This document shows positions 1 to 7,872 of a DNA stretch of 38,624 bases, one piece after another. The first letter of the stretch is position 1, and each line of letters opens with the position of its first letter. The notes under the pieces are model-generated. The model searched no databases. It was not told the origin of the DNA and saw only the letters and a list, made by a program, of their open reading frames with translations. The DNA is from Chloroflexi bacterium OLB13 (GTDB lineage: Bacteria > Chloroflexota > Anaerolineae > Aggregatilineales > Phototrophicaceae): assembly GCA_001567485.1 (NCBI GenBank), contig JZRA01000098.1, positions 1 through 38,624 on the forward strand, in the 5' to 3' direction. A program made the position numbers and the translations under genes.

Positions 1-134
1 CTCATCACTTCCACAAGCGGCGTGCAGGGCACAAGCGGACACAGAATACGCCACGGACGCCTCGTCGGGCTAGTCAGCGCATCATCTGCGATGCATACTA
101 GGCGCCGGTGTCACCGACAGCAGAAGGGTTTACC

Positions 135-455
135 GTGGAGCTTGTCGGACAGTTCTCAACGACCGTCAGCGGTCGCCAATCGTATGAGATCGCCGATGCC
201 GACTGGATGATGGTGCTGCCGCTGGTGCGTATCGCCGTCGAGCAGTTCGGGTTCCGGTCACGTTTGCCCGTGCACGGATTTGATGAGCTGTACGTCTCGT
301 GCGTGCGCGATGCCGCCGAGATCACCATCGGTTGGGACAACTGGAGCGGCTGTTTCGTCATGGGCTGCAACGCTTCCGCCGACGCGATCGTGCGCGAGAT
401 GGGCGACTTCGTTGAGCACATGATGTCTGAGCAGTCGTCCAAGCCGGAGTCGTAG
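135..455 (+). CDS. Small hypothetical protein (106 aa)
   Basis: I do not recognise this family. The frame is open from a GTG at 108, but the GTG at 135 has a good Shine-Dalgarno sequence (AGAAGGG at 122-128, 6-nt gap) while 108 has little, so 135 is chosen; the longer form would add nine residues. The product is acidic at both ends, has no signal peptide or membrane segment, and carries aromatic patches (DADWMM, GWDNWSG) and two cysteines. It ends 4 nt before the next ATG, so the two genes are probably co-transcribed. Codon choice matches the neighbours. Role unknown; probably cytoplasmic. Confidence 0.6.
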   Translation: MELVGQFSTTVSGRQSYEIADADWMMVLPLVRIAVEQFGFRSRLPVHGFDELYVSCVRDAAEITIGWDNWSGCFVMGCNASADAIVREMGDFVEHMMSEQSSKPES

Positions 456-459
456 GCCG

Positions 460-816
460 ATGCCCGTGAGCGAACCGATCGATTGGAGCGCGGTCAAGGA
501 CGAGATGCGCGCCATCCTGATCTACCTCGCCAAACAGCGCAAGACAATCTGTTATTCCGACCTCGCCGCGCTCATCAGCACCGCACGCCTGCATCACCGC
601 GCCCCGATTTTTCACCGCCTGCTGGACGAGATGAGCCGTGAGGACGCCGCCGAAGGCATGCCGAGCCTCGCTACGCTGATTGTGCGCAAGGACTCGGGAA
701 TCCCCGGACAGGGCTACTTCGTAATCTCCGCCGCCGAGGGCGACACCGTCAACGATCCCGAAGCGTATTGGCAGGCACGGTTCGACGAACTGTGCGACTA
801 CTGGGCGACATCGTAA
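460..816 (+). CDS. Conserved small hypothetical protein (118 aa)
   Basis: A cytoplasmic protein with no transmembrane segment. The first half (DEMRAILIYLAKQRKTICYS, then DLAALI) looks like a helical, winged-helix-like segment. The second half carries the phrases MPSLATLIVRKDSGIPGQG and YFVISAA. This arrangement (start helix, an ICYSDLA box, a VRKDSG.PG.G.F box, and an acidic tail with an aromatic near the end) is familiar from small uncharacterised bacterial proteins, but I know no function for them. The ATG at 460 lies 4 nt after the preceding stop and implies a two-gene operon. It is followed by a promoter for the kinase gene, which marks the operon end. Confidence 0.75.
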   Translation: MPVSEPIDWSAVKDEMRAILIYLAKQRKTICYSDLAALISTARLHHRAPIFHRLLDEMSREDAAEGMPSLATLIVRKDSGIPGQGYFVISAAEGDTVNDPEAYWQARFDELCDYWATS

Positions 817-833
817 TCGGCCCCAGACCGGCG

Positions 834-863
834 TTGTCAACCTGTGCGCACGGTCTATATAAT
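834..863 (+). promoter_or_regulatory. Near-consensus sigma-70 promoter of the P-loop kinase gene
   Basis: TTGTCA at 834-839 and a perfect TATAAT at 858-863 are separated by 18 nt. Transcription would start near 870, giving a leader of about 27 nt before the ATG at 897. This rules out the longer reading of the kinase frame that begins at 768 inside the previous gene. Confidence 0.75.
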
Positions 864-896
864 GCGACTGGCTCTCTCGCATCTGGACAATCCCCC

Positions 897-1469
897 ATGA
901 CCCATACGTCTACGGCGCGCGCGCTGGCACTGGTTGGCATGCCCGGTTCCGGCAAAAGCTCGTGTGCGCATTACCTCGAACAGCGCGGATTCTGGCAGTT
1001 CCGATTTGGCGGCATCGTCGAAGGCGAGGTGCGCCAGCGCGGGATGGCCGTAAATCCCGAAAATGAGAAGATCGTGCGCGAGGCACTGCGCGAAACGCAC
1101 GGCATGGCCGCGATGGCGAAGCTGGCGCTTGAGTCCTTGCACACCGCGCTGGCGACCCGTCAGTGTATCGTCATCGACGGGCTGTACAGTTGGAGCGAGT
1201 ACAAATACCTGCGTCACGCGCTGAAGGCTGATCTGACCGTGGTGGCGGTGGTGTGCCGGCGTGATCTGCGCTATCAGCGGTTGGCCGAGCGCCCGATTCG
1301 CCCGCTGACGGCGGCCGAGGCCGAATCGCGCGATTGGGCGGAGATCGAGAATCTCGAAAAAGGCGGGCCGATCGCGATTGCCGACTACACGCTCACCAAC
1401 GACGGTTCCGCCGAGGAGACGCTGCGCCAATTGGACGCGCTGTTGGATCACCTCGGCTTCGCGCCCTAA
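897..1469 (+). CDS. P-loop nucleotide kinase-like protein (UPF0200/adenylate kinase-like)
   Basis: A 190-residue P-loop NTPase. The Walker A motif GMPGSGKSS lies at about residues 13-21. It is followed by a segment reading FGGIVEGEVRQRGMAVNPEN and a REALRETHGMAAMAKLAL helix, which matches the layout of UPF0200/MJ1399-type kinases (GD.IREE...RG...T.EN). A short Walker B-like strand (CIVIDGLYSW) and an Arg-rich lid (CRRDLRYQRLAERPIR) follow. The ending DYTLTNDGS resembles the C-terminal region of dephospho-CoA and adenylate kinases. It probably phosphorylates a nucleotide or coenzyme precursor in the cytoplasm; the substrate cannot be told from sequence. The ATG at 897 is chosen because a strong promoter lies just upstream. 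It is convergent with rplT across a shared terminator. Confidence 0.75.
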   Translation: MTHTSTARALALVGMPGSGKSSCAHYLEQRGFWQFRFGGIVEGEVRQRGMAVNPENEKIVREALRETHGMAAMAKLALESLHTALATRQCIVIDGLYSWSEYKYLRHALKADLTVVAVVCRRDLRYQRLAERPIRPLTAAEAESRDWAEIENLEKGGPIAIADYTLTNDGSAEETLRQLDALLDHLGFAP

Positions 1470-1579
1470 GGCAGTGCTGGGTGACGAGTGCTGAGAGCTG
1501 AGGTAAGGACAAAGCGGGCCGCCCGCGCCCGACCTCATCCCACGGCGTACGCTTTCGCGCGTCGGCCGATTTCAACACG

Positions 1580-1619
1580 AAAACGCCGTGCCTGTCGGAA
1601 CTGACAAGCACGGCGTTTT
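1580..1619. terminator. Bidirectional intrinsic terminator between kinase gene and rplT
   Basis: A perfect 12-bp stem (AAAACGCCGTGC at 1580-1591 and its complement at 1608-1619) can extend inward by TGTC/GACA after one mismatch, leaving a 6-nt loop. A/T tracts at both bases of the stem let it end transcripts from either side. It lies 22 nt beyond the rplT stop and 110 nt beyond the kinase stop. Confidence 0.85.
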
Positions 1620-1641
1620 GAGTCTCAGGGAAGGGAATGGG

Positions 1642-1995
1642 CTAGAGCTTGCTCTGGGCCAGCGCAGACAGCTTGGTGAAGGTGGCGGCATCACGCACGG
1701 CGATGTCGGCCAATACCTTGCGATCCAGCTCGACACCGGCCGACTTCAGACCGTGGATCAGTTTGCTGTAGCTCAGCCCGTTGAGACGGGCGGCCGCGTT
1801 GATGCGGATGATCCACAACTCGCGCAGGCGGCGGGCGCGCTGCTTACGGTCGCGGTAGCTGTAGAACAGCGACTTGAGCATGGCCTCGTTCGAGCGCTTC
1901 CACAGCGTGCCGCGGCTGCCGAACTGGCCTTTGACCATCTTGCGGATCTTGTTGTGGTGACGGCGGCGTACGAAGCCGGTCTTGGTGCGGGACAT
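1642..1995 (-). CDS. rplT: 50S ribosomal protein L20
   Basis: At 117 residues this is the usual L20 length. The family's basic N-terminus ([17 protein letters not shown]) and long helical arm are followed by the conserved core [13 protein letters not shown] segment (here [20 protein letters not shown]) and [20 protein letters not shown]20 binds 23S rRNA early in large-subunit assembly, and in several bacteria it also represses its own operon. The start ATG is preceded by GGAG at about 9 nt. It is the last gene of infC-rpmI-rplT and is followed by a strong terminator. The 97-nt gap from rpmI is unusually long for this operon and holds foldable sequence. Confidence 0.98.
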   Translation of the reverse strand: MSRTKTGFVRRRHHNKIRKMVKGQFGSRGTLWKRSNEAMLKSLFYSYRDRKQRARRLRELWIIRINAAARLNGLSYSKLIHGLKSAGVELDRKVLADIAVRDAATFTKLSALAQSKL

Positions 1996-2026
1996 GATCG
2001 AATACTCCTAGGGTCTCAACTTGTGA

Positions 2027-2091
2027 CCGCCGGTGGGAACGGGCTGTGCGGCCCGCCTTCGCGACGGGTGATCCCAAACGCAAACCGGCGG
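2027..2091 (-). promoter_or_regulatory. Foldable rpmI-rplT spacer, candidate L20 autoregulatory site
   Basis: On the minus-strand transcript, CCGCCGGT just after the rpmI stop (2084-2091) pairs perfectly over 8 bp with ACCGGCGG at 2027-2034. This encloses an inner CGGGC/GCCCG hairpin. The Shine-Dalgarno sequence of rplT lies just downstream. E. coli L20 represses its operon by binding a long-range structure; the infC leader here is only about 33 nt, so this spacer is the best place for such a site. The pairing is seen in the sequence; the function is inferred. Confidence 0.35.
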
Positions 2092-2092
2092 G

Positions 2093-2329
2093 TTAGGCCG
2101 GCGGATTGGCCTTGTAGTGCTTGAGGTACGGCGCAAGGCGCTTGATTCGCTTCGCCTGACCGCTGCTGGTTACCTCGAGCGTCTTGTCCCACTGGCGCTT
2201 CGTCCGCTTGGACGAGTTACGGCGCAAGTGGCTCTTGCCGCCCTTCGTGCGCATCAGCTTGCCGGTTCCGGTCACTTTGAAGCGCTTGGCGGTCGCCTTG
2301 TGTGTCTTGAGCTTATACTTCTTAGCCAC
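2093..2329 (-). CDS. rpmI: 50S ribosomal protein L35
   Basis: A small, very basic protein of 78 residues (the family is usually 64-70, and the C-terminus here is slightly long). It has the hallmark KLKTHKATAKRFKVTGTGK opening and the K.HLRRNSSKRTKR block, and ends with a RIKRLAPY motif. It is a structural component of the large ribosomal subunit. The start is GTG, with GGGGAAG about 7 nt upstream, and it follows the infC stop by 16 nt. It is the middle gene of the operon. Confidence 0.97.
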   Translation of the reverse strand: MAKKYKLKTHKATAKRFKVTGTGKLMRTKGGKSHLRRNSSKRTKRQWDKTLEVTSSGQAKRIKRLAPYLKHYKANPPA

Positions 2330-2345
2330 GTCGGTCTTCCCCGTG

Positions 2346-2882
2346 TTATTGCGTCTTCTTCTCAGCTTGCGGTGTTTGCGGCGCGAGAGTCATGGTCATC
2401 GTATTGCCTTCGAGCGTCGGCGGTTGTTCGATCACGCTGTGCTCTTTCATCGATTCGGCAATCCGAACCAACCGTGTCCGGCCGATGTCGGTGTGCAGGT
2501 TCTGGCGCCCGCGGAAGCGGATGCTGAACCGCACCTTGTTGCCCTCCGAAAGCCACCGCTTCGCATCGTCCATCTTGAAGCCGAGATGATAGTCGTCGGT
2601 GGCAGGGTTGAGCCGCACCTGCTTCACTTCGACGATCTTCTGGGCTTTCTTTGCCTTACGTTCGCGCCGCTGCTTTTCGTATTGGAACTTACCGAAGTCC
2701 ATAATACGACAGACGGGTGGGCTGGCGTTGGGCGCCACCTCGACCAAGTCGAGGTCAGCCGCTTCAGCCAACTCGAGTGCACGAAAGAGCGTGACCACTC
2801 CGACGTTTTCGTTGTCTTCATCGATCAGACGCACTTCCCGCGCACGGATTTGGCGGTTGATGCGATATTCCGGGTTGCTAAT
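2346..2882 (-). CDS. infC: Translation initiation factor IF-3 with AUU start
   Basis: With the start placed at AUU (2880-2882) the product is 178 residues, close to E. coli IF-3 at 180. The N-terminal domain begins NPEYRINRQIRAREVRLIDE, the conserved IF-3 signature. The linker (QYEKQRRERKAKKAQK) and the C-terminal domain (VRLNPATDDYHLGFKM ... VRFSIRFRGRQ) follow. The first GTG in frame lies at 2832-2834, after this signature, and no ATG, GTG or TTG occurs between the upstream in-frame stop and AUU. AGAGGG at 2889-2894 sits 6 nt before the AUU. In E. coli the same rare codon lets IF-3 repress its own synthesis, because IF-3 rejects non-standard starts. It is first in the operon. Confidence 0.95.
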   Translation of the reverse strand: MSNPEYRINRQIRAREVRLIDEDNENVGVVTLFRALELAEAADLDLVEVAPNASPPVCRIMDFGKFQYEKQRRERKAKKAQKIVEVKQVRLNPATDDYHLGFKMDDAKRWLSEGNKVRFSIRFRGRQNLHTDIGRTRLVRIAESMKEHSVIEQPPTLEGNTMTMTLAPQTPQAEKKTQ

Positions 2883-2894
2883 GGCAGTCCCTCT
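2880..2894 (-). promoter_or_regulatory. infC ribosome-binding site and AUU start codon
   Basis: AGAGGG (2889-2894 on the minus strand), a 6-nt gap and AUU (2880-2882). The in-frame stop TAA a few codons further upstream and the conserved residues encoded immediately after AUU fix this start. IF-3-dependent autoregulation is the known consequence of such a codon in E. coli. Confidence 0.85.
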
Positions 2895-2921
2895 TTTTCC
2901 ACCGCGGTTTTATGAACGGCA

Positions 2922-2950
2922 AGTGTAGCATAGGCGAAAAACTGAGTCAA
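2922..2950 (-). promoter_or_regulatory. Promoter of the infC-rpmI-rplT operon
   Basis: TTGACT (2945-2950) and TACACT (2922-2927) with exactly 17 nt between them, on the minus strand. Transcription would start near 2915, giving a leader of about 33 nt. The -35 box overlaps the stop codon of the upstream dedA-like gene, so the operon boundary is very compact. Confidence 0.75.
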
Positions 2951-3606
2951 CGGAGTTTTGCACGACGCCGGGCGCGACGCCAGATCAGCCACGCCGCCAA
3001 CCCCGCGGCCGCCGCGACGATAATCGCGTTCTGGTACGCATCCATCAGCGTCAGCACCTCGCGCCAGCGGCTTCCCAGCACATAGCCGAGGACGGTCAGC
3101 GGGAGGATCCACGCCGTCGCGCCGATGGCCGTGTAGAGCATGAAGCGCCAGAACGGCATGCGGATCACGCCGGCAGGCAGGCTGACGACGCTGTGCACGT
3201 AGGGCAGGATGCGCGCGATCAGCACGATCGCCCCGCCCCTGTGCCGGAACAGCTCAAGCGCGCGGTCGTACTGATCGACGGTGAAGATCGGGATGCGCAG
3301 GCGGCCGACCGTGATCGTGGCGCGCCGTTCGATAAACTGGCGCACGCGTTCCTCGCCCAGTTTCACGCCCAGCACGTACCACAGGCTTGACGCGGCGCAT
3401 GTGCCGGTTACCCCGACGATCACGACCGCCCACATCGGCATCAGGCCGTCGAACGCCAGCTTGCCCGCCAGCGGATACAGGAACTCTGACGGCACCGGTG
3501 GAAAGAGATTCTCGGCCATAGCGATCAGGCCGATGCCGGGCAGGCCGAAGGTCAGCATGATCGATTCGACGAACAGGGTGATCTGTTCAATCAGGTCGGC
3601 GAGCAT
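2947..3606 (-). CDS. DedA family membrane protein (VTT domain)
   Basis: The family layout is clear: an N-terminal re-entrant/hydrophobic segment, then AMAENLFPPVPSEFLYPLAG (the E-N-FPP-PSE motif of DedA proteins), a glycine-rich segment, FRHRGGAIVLIARILPYVHS with the R-[FI]-[LI]-P motif, and PAGVIRMPFWRFMLYTAIGA. Two or three C-terminal transmembrane helices end in a basic tail (RRARRRAKLR). DedA proteins are inner-membrane proteins linked to proton-motive force and lipid-carrier flipping. The frame is open from a TTG at 3636, but the ATG at 3606 has GGGA upstream and fits the family start, giving 219 residues. The stop overlaps the infC promoter. Confidence 0.9.
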   Translation of the reverse strand: MLADLIEQITLFVESIMLTFGLPGIGLIAMAENLFPPVPSEFLYPLAGKLAFDGLMPMWAVVIVGVTGTCAASSLWYVLGVKLGEERVRQFIERRATITVGRLRIPIFTVDQYDRALELFRHRGGAIVLIARILPYVHSVVSLPAGVIRMPFWRFMLYTAIGATAWILPLTVLGYVLGSRWREVLTLMDAYQNAIIVAAAAGLAAWLIWRRARRRAKLR

Positions 3607-3739
3607 GGCAGGGTTCCCGTATAATGCGCCGGCCAAGCATACCCCGCCTCAGCCTCTGCGGGGAGGGGCGCGCGTCGTCCGGCCACCGGCAGAGGCCATC
3701 ACACCGTCTGGCGCGGCGCAAAACGCGGCGCACGATGTC

Positions 3740-4483
3740 TCAGATCGCTTGGGGCAAGCCCTCGCGCCGGCGTTTGCGGAACCGGTGGATTGCAACGGCG
3801 ATCACCACGTACAGAATGCCCAGCGCGAACAGCGGCACGAAAAGCTCTGCGATGACCATGATGATGTCCAATACAGCCGCGCCGTCGGTCACGGCGGACA
3901 GCGGCACCGGCGGACGCTCCGCAAACAGACATTCCGGTTCGTGGCCGGACGACCCATACGCGATGATTTGGGTCAAGCCGGGATATGAGCCGTGCCGATA
4001 GCCGAGGAAATCCGGGTGCGCGCGCAGGCACAGCGGCTTGAACACGACCGCCTCAGAGATCATGCGGGTCAGTTGGAATGCAGGAAGCCACGCCATCACT
4101 GCAAGGAACATCAGGAACACATACGGCCCATACTTGCGCATGGCCTCGCGCTGCATCTCTTTGCTCACGCGCTCGTTGGCTGGCTTCCATGCGAGCATGC
4201 CGCGCCATCTGAAATCCCCGGCGGCATAGGCGGTGAACACCTGCGCGACCGTGCGCGGCTTGACCGCCTTGTTTCCGCTGACCATCTCGATCTTGCTGGG
4301 CTGATTGACGTAGCCAAGGACAAAGCCCGACTCCGGCACGCCGCCGGCCTGCATGAACTCGTCCTCGGCCTTCTGCAGTTCGAGGATCGCCTCGTCGTTG
4401 GGCGGTAAGCCGTCGATCACCCGCTTGATGTCGTCCGGCCCCGCATCCGCCGCCATCACCTCGCCGTTCAGGATCAGCTTCAT
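3740..4483 (-). CDS. Hypothetical protein with two transmembrane segments
   Basis: Not recognised. The 247-residue product has a soluble N-terminal part of about 120 residues (acidic, with LPPNDEAILELQKAEDEFMQ), a membrane segment (YGPYVFLMFLAVMAWLPAF), a loop of about 65 residues with two cysteines (PLCLRAHP, HEPECLFAE), and a long second hydrophobic stretch (IIMVIAELFVPLFALGILYV) followed by a basic tail (HRFRKRRRE). The layout suggests a membrane protein with cytoplasmic ends and an outside loop that could form a disulfide. The adjacent upstream gene encodes a thioredoxin-fold oxidoreductase on the same strand, which is suggestive but not proof of a link. Codon use is like its neighbours. 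Confidence 0.75.
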   Translation of the reverse strand: MKLILNGEVMAADAGPDDIKRVIDGLPPNDEAILELQKAEDEFMQAGGVPESGFVLGYVNQPSKIEMVSGNKAVKPRTVAQVFTAYAAGDFRWRGMLAWKPANERVSKEMQREAMRKYGPYVFLMFLAVMAWLPAFQLTRMISEAVVFKPLCLRAHPDFLGYRHGSYPGLTQIIAYGSSGHEPECLFAERPPVPLSAVTDGAAVLDIIMVIAELFVPLFALGILYVVIAVAIHRFRKRRREGLPQAI

Positions 4484-4563
4484 CGCCCGCGCCTTCGATA
4501 TGACGCCCGTCCGTGAAACCTATCGTATGCGGATTTCCTGAAATGCGCGCGGGGTTAGCGGGG

Positions 4564-5214
4564 TCAGCCGTCGGATGCCGATGCGTGCGTGGTGTTTTCG
4601 GCCGCGACCTTCGCCAGCACTTCAGCGAATACGCGCGGCGGCTGTGCCCCGCTGAGCGCCCACTTGCCGTTGAAGATGAAGAACGGCACGCCGGTGATGC
4701 CGGCCTGACTCATTTGCCGCGCCTCGTTGAGCACGTCGGCCTCGGCGGCGTCGCTTTCGAGCAGGCGCTGCATTTCGGCGCGGTCGAGTCCAATGGCCGC
4801 CGCAAGGTCGAGCAGAACGTCCAATCGGCTGATATCCTGTCCACGCTCGAAGTAGGCCACATGCACCGCGTCGATGATCGCCTCGCGGTGTTCCGGGGGA
4901 GTCAGCGCGATGAGCCGATGGCTGAGCACGGTGCTTGCTGCCCGCTCGATCAGCTCGAAGTTGAACGTCAAGCCCATCCGCGCGCCGGCCTGCCGCGGCC
5001 CGTCGAACAACTGCTCAAGGCTCACACCGGCGTACTTACCGGCCATCAGCGCGCGATAGGGCACGCCTTCCGGCGGCAGGTCGGGGTTGAGGAAGTACGG
5101 GATATAGCGCAGTGTGACCGGTTCGCCGGCCCACTGCGCGAGGGCAGAATCCAGATTGTGTTTGCCGATCCGGCACCACGGACACACGGTGTCGTGAACG
5201 ATGTCGATGTGCAT
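4564..5214 (-). CDS. FrnE/DsbA-like thioredoxin-fold oxidoreductase
   Basis: 216 residues with the DSBA-like thioredoxin fold. The active site CPWCRIGK lies at residues 11-18, right after the first strand (MHIDIVHDTV). The helical insertion follows, and the C-terminal strand carries the cis-proline motif GITGVPFFIF and the substrate-side NGKWALSGAQP, as in FrnE and 2-hydroxychromene-2-carboxylate isomerase-like proteins. No signal peptide is present, so it acts in the cytoplasm, probably as a dithiol oxidoreductase or isomerase. The family usually runs 210-240 residues, so it appears complete. It diverges from psuG; a shared palindromic ATTATAAT at 5307-5314 may serve as the -10 region for both. 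Confidence 0.92.
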   Translation of the reverse strand: MHIDIVHDTVCPWCRIGKHNLDSALAQWAGEPVTLRYIPYFLNPDLPPEGVPYRALMAGKYAGVSLEQLFDGPRQAGARMGLTFNFELIERAASTVLSHRLIALTPPEHREAIIDAVHVAYFERGQDISRLDVLLDLAAAIGLDRAEMQRLLESDAAEADVLNEARQMSQAGITGVPFFIFNGKWALSGAQPPRVFAEVLAKVAAENTTHASASDG

Positions 5215-5306
5215 CAGGTGAACTCTTTGCTCTTTGGCGTCTCTTTCGCCACGGACGCGCCGCTGAGGATGAACCTTACGCGGGGCTGGCCGCGATCCCG
5301 CCGTCG

Positions 5307-5314
5307 ATTATAAT
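5307..5314. promoter_or_regulatory. -10 element between the divergent DsbA-like gene and psuG
   Basis: ATTATAAT contains TATAAT on both strands (plus 5309-5314, minus 5307-5312). It lies 24 nt before the psuG ATG. No good -35 box is visible on the plus strand (CTGGCC at the right distance), so the promoter is only partly supported. Confidence 0.4.
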
Positions 5315-5338
5315 CCACTCGCCATCACAGGAGGCAGT

Positions 5339-6268
<930 letters not shown>

Positions 6269-6282
6269 GCTCGCCGCCGCGC

Positions 6283-6729
6283 TCAGCCGCCGAGGCCGAG
6301 GCGTTTGCACAGCGCGCCGAGGGTATCCTGCTCGGCCGGCGAGAGGACGGACATCGCGGCGCAGATGCCGGCGATGTGCGCGGGCAGGATCGACTCGAGC
6401 AGGGCGCGGCCATGCGCGGTGATGCGAACCTGCATGACGCGGTTGTCGTGCGGGTCGCGCTCGCGCGTGATGAGGCCGTGCTTCTCGCATGTCTTGAGAA
6501 CCGACGAGATGTTGCCGGTGCTCTTGAGCAGCTTTGCGGCGAGGGTGATCTGCGAGAGCGTGCCGAGGTGATAGAGCGCCTCCAGCACGGCGAACTGGCT
6601 GAGCGAGAGATTGTGCGCGGCGAGGTGCGCGCTGGTGCGCTGAAGCACGCTCTCGGCGGCACGCTGGAGCTTGATGTAGGCGTTAAGGGCGCGGATGTCA
6701 TCGGCGGCGCCGGCGTAGTGTGTGGGCAT
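6283..6729 (-). CDS. MarR family transcriptional regulator
   Basis: 148 residues when started at the ATG at 6729, which has AGAGG just upstream; the longer frame from a TTG at 6783 would start before the inferred transcription start. The winged-helix core is clear: LSLSQFAVLEALYHLGTLSQ, KLLKSTGNISSVLKTCEKHG (recognition helix), then LITRERDPHDNRVMQVRIT (wing with the D.R motif). Helices at both ends provide dimerisation. It is divergent from an MhqO-like dioxygenase gene with promoters and an inverted repeat between them, the usual arrangement of a MarR repressor and its target; B. subtilis MhqR/MhqO is the known analogue, responding to quinones. The inducer here is inferred. It is convergent with psuG. 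Confidence 0.92.
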   Translation of the reverse strand: MPTHYAGAADDIRALNAYIKLQRAAESVLQRTSAHLAAHNLSLSQFAVLEALYHLGTLSQITLAAKLLKSTGNISSVLKTCEKHGLITRERDPHDNRVMQVRITAHGRALLESILPAHIAGICAAMSVLSPAEQDTLGALCKRLGLGG

Positions 6730-6787
6730 GGGGCCTCTGTCGCTGCAATTCTGATACGCTTCTAACGCGAGCGTGGTTGACAAGCCG

Positions 6788-6817
6788 ATTATATCGCATT
6801 AAACTGTCAAATGTCGA
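6788..6817 (-). promoter_or_regulatory. marR-type gene promoter
   Basis: TCGACA (6812-6817) and a perfect TATAAT (6788-6793) on the minus strand with an 18-nt spacer. Transcription would start near 6781, after the TTG at 6783, supporting the ATG at 6729 as the start codon. Confidence 0.7.
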
Positions 6818-6832
6818 ATAGTTTGATATAGA
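6804..6832 (+). promoter_or_regulatory. Promoter of the MhqO-like dioxygenase gene
   Basis: CTGTCA (6804-6809) and TATAGA (6827-6832) with a 17-nt spacer on the plus strand, in an AT-rich island that contrasts with the GC-rich flanks. It overlaps the divergent regulator promoter and the inverted repeat at 6817-6838. Confidence 0.5.
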
Positions 6833-6838
6833 ACTATT
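6817..6838. promoter_or_regulatory. Inverted repeat, candidate MarR operator
   Basis: AATAGTT (6817-6823) and AACTATT (6832-6838) are perfect 7-bp arms around an 8-nt centre. The site covers the -10 region of the dioxygenase promoter and touches the -35 box of the regulator promoter, so one bound dimer could repress both genes. MarR proteins typically bind such palindromes. Confidence 0.55.
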
Positions 6839-6903
6839 TGGCGCCACGACAAAAACACAGCTGCGCCGGCTGAAAACGCCGCGCATACGAATCGGAGGCC
6901 CCC

Positions 6904-7869
6904 ATGAACCTCGGCGGTATTCATCACGTGACGTCGGTCTCGGCGCAGATCGGGATCAACGCGGCGTTCTACACGCGCATCCTCGGCCTACGCCTCGTCA
7001 AGAAGTCGGTCAATCAAGACGACGTCAGCGCCTATCACCTGTTCTACGCCGACAAGGTTGGCAGTCCCGGCACCGATATCACCTTCTTCGACTGGCCGAG
7101 CGCCCGGCCTGAGATACGCGGCGCGGACAGCATCACGCTCACGGCATTCCGCGTGCCGGACGCGGCAGCGCTGGCCTACTGGGTCAACCGGCTTGACGAA
7201 CACGACGTTCAGCATCACGGGATCGAACAGTTCGCCGGCCGGGGTGTGATCCGTTTCGAGGATCGCGAGGGCCAGCGCCTGATGCTCATGGAAGACGGCG
7301 GCGCGGGCGATCCTGTCACGTATTGGGAATCCTCCGGAATCCCGGAGTCCGTCGCCATCCGCGGCTTCTACGCCTCGATGATCTCCGTGCCGCGGCTGGA
7401 GCATGTCGAGCCGATCTTAACGCAGGTGCTCGACATGCGTGAATCGGCGCGGCATCCGTACCCCGACGGCCGCGAAGTCATCGTCTACGACATCGGCGCG
7501 GGCGGCCCCGGCCGTGAGCTGTGGGTGATGGAGGAGCGCGACGTTCAGCGCGCCCGCCCCGGCGCAGGTGGCACGCATCACGTCGCCTTCCGCGTCAAGG
7601 ATTTCGACGAGCAGCAGTACTGGCACAACCGCGTGAGCAGCGTCGGCCTGCCGATCAGCGGGTACATCGACCGCTACTACTTCAAGTCGATCTACTTCCG
7701 CATCTCGAACGGCATCCTGTTTGAGATCGCGACCGACGGCCCCGGCTTCACCGCCGACGAAGACCTCGCCACGCTGGGCGAACGCCTAGCCCTGCCGCCG
7801 TTCCTCGAAGGCCGGCGGGCGGCGATCGAGGCGCAGCTCAAACCGATCGTCATGCCGGAGACGGTCTAA
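6904..7869 (+). CDS. MhqO-like ring-cleaving dioxygenase (VOC/glyoxalase fold)
   Basis: 321 residues, the usual length for the MhqO/PcpA-like family. Two VOC modules are visible: the first opens GGIHHVTSVSAQIGINAAFY and LGLRLVKKSVNQDD, the second contains PGAGGTHHVAFRVKDFDEQQ. The C-terminal YFKSIYFRISNGILFEIATD carries the late glutamate. His8 (in HHVT), the His of THHVAF and the Glu of LFEIATD are the expected metal ligands of this family. It probably opens catechol or hydroquinone-type rings, or protects against quinones. Start ATG at 6904 follows GGAGG. It is transcribed divergently from the MarR gene and is probably its target. Confidence 0.9.
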   Translation: MNLGGIHHVTSVSAQIGINAAFYTRILGLRLVKKSVNQDDVSAYHLFYADKVGSPGTDITFFDWPSARPEIRGADSITLTAFRVPDAAALAYWVNRLDEHDVQHHGIEQFAGRGVIRFEDREGQRLMLMEDGGAGDPVTYWESSGIPESVAIRGFYASMISVPRLEHVEPILTQVLDMRESARHPYPDGREVIVYDIGAGGPGRELWVMEERDVQRARPGAGGTHHVAFRVKDFDEQQYWHNRVSSVGLPISGYIDRYYFKSIYFRISNGILFEIATDGPGFTADEDLATLGERLALPPFLEGRRAAIEAQLKPIVMPETV

Positions 7870-7872
7870 GCG

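Noticed and set aside
3642..3663. CCCCGC / GCGGGG hairpin upstream of the dedA-like gene
   Set aside because: Only a 6-bp stem with no T tract; too weak to call a terminator.
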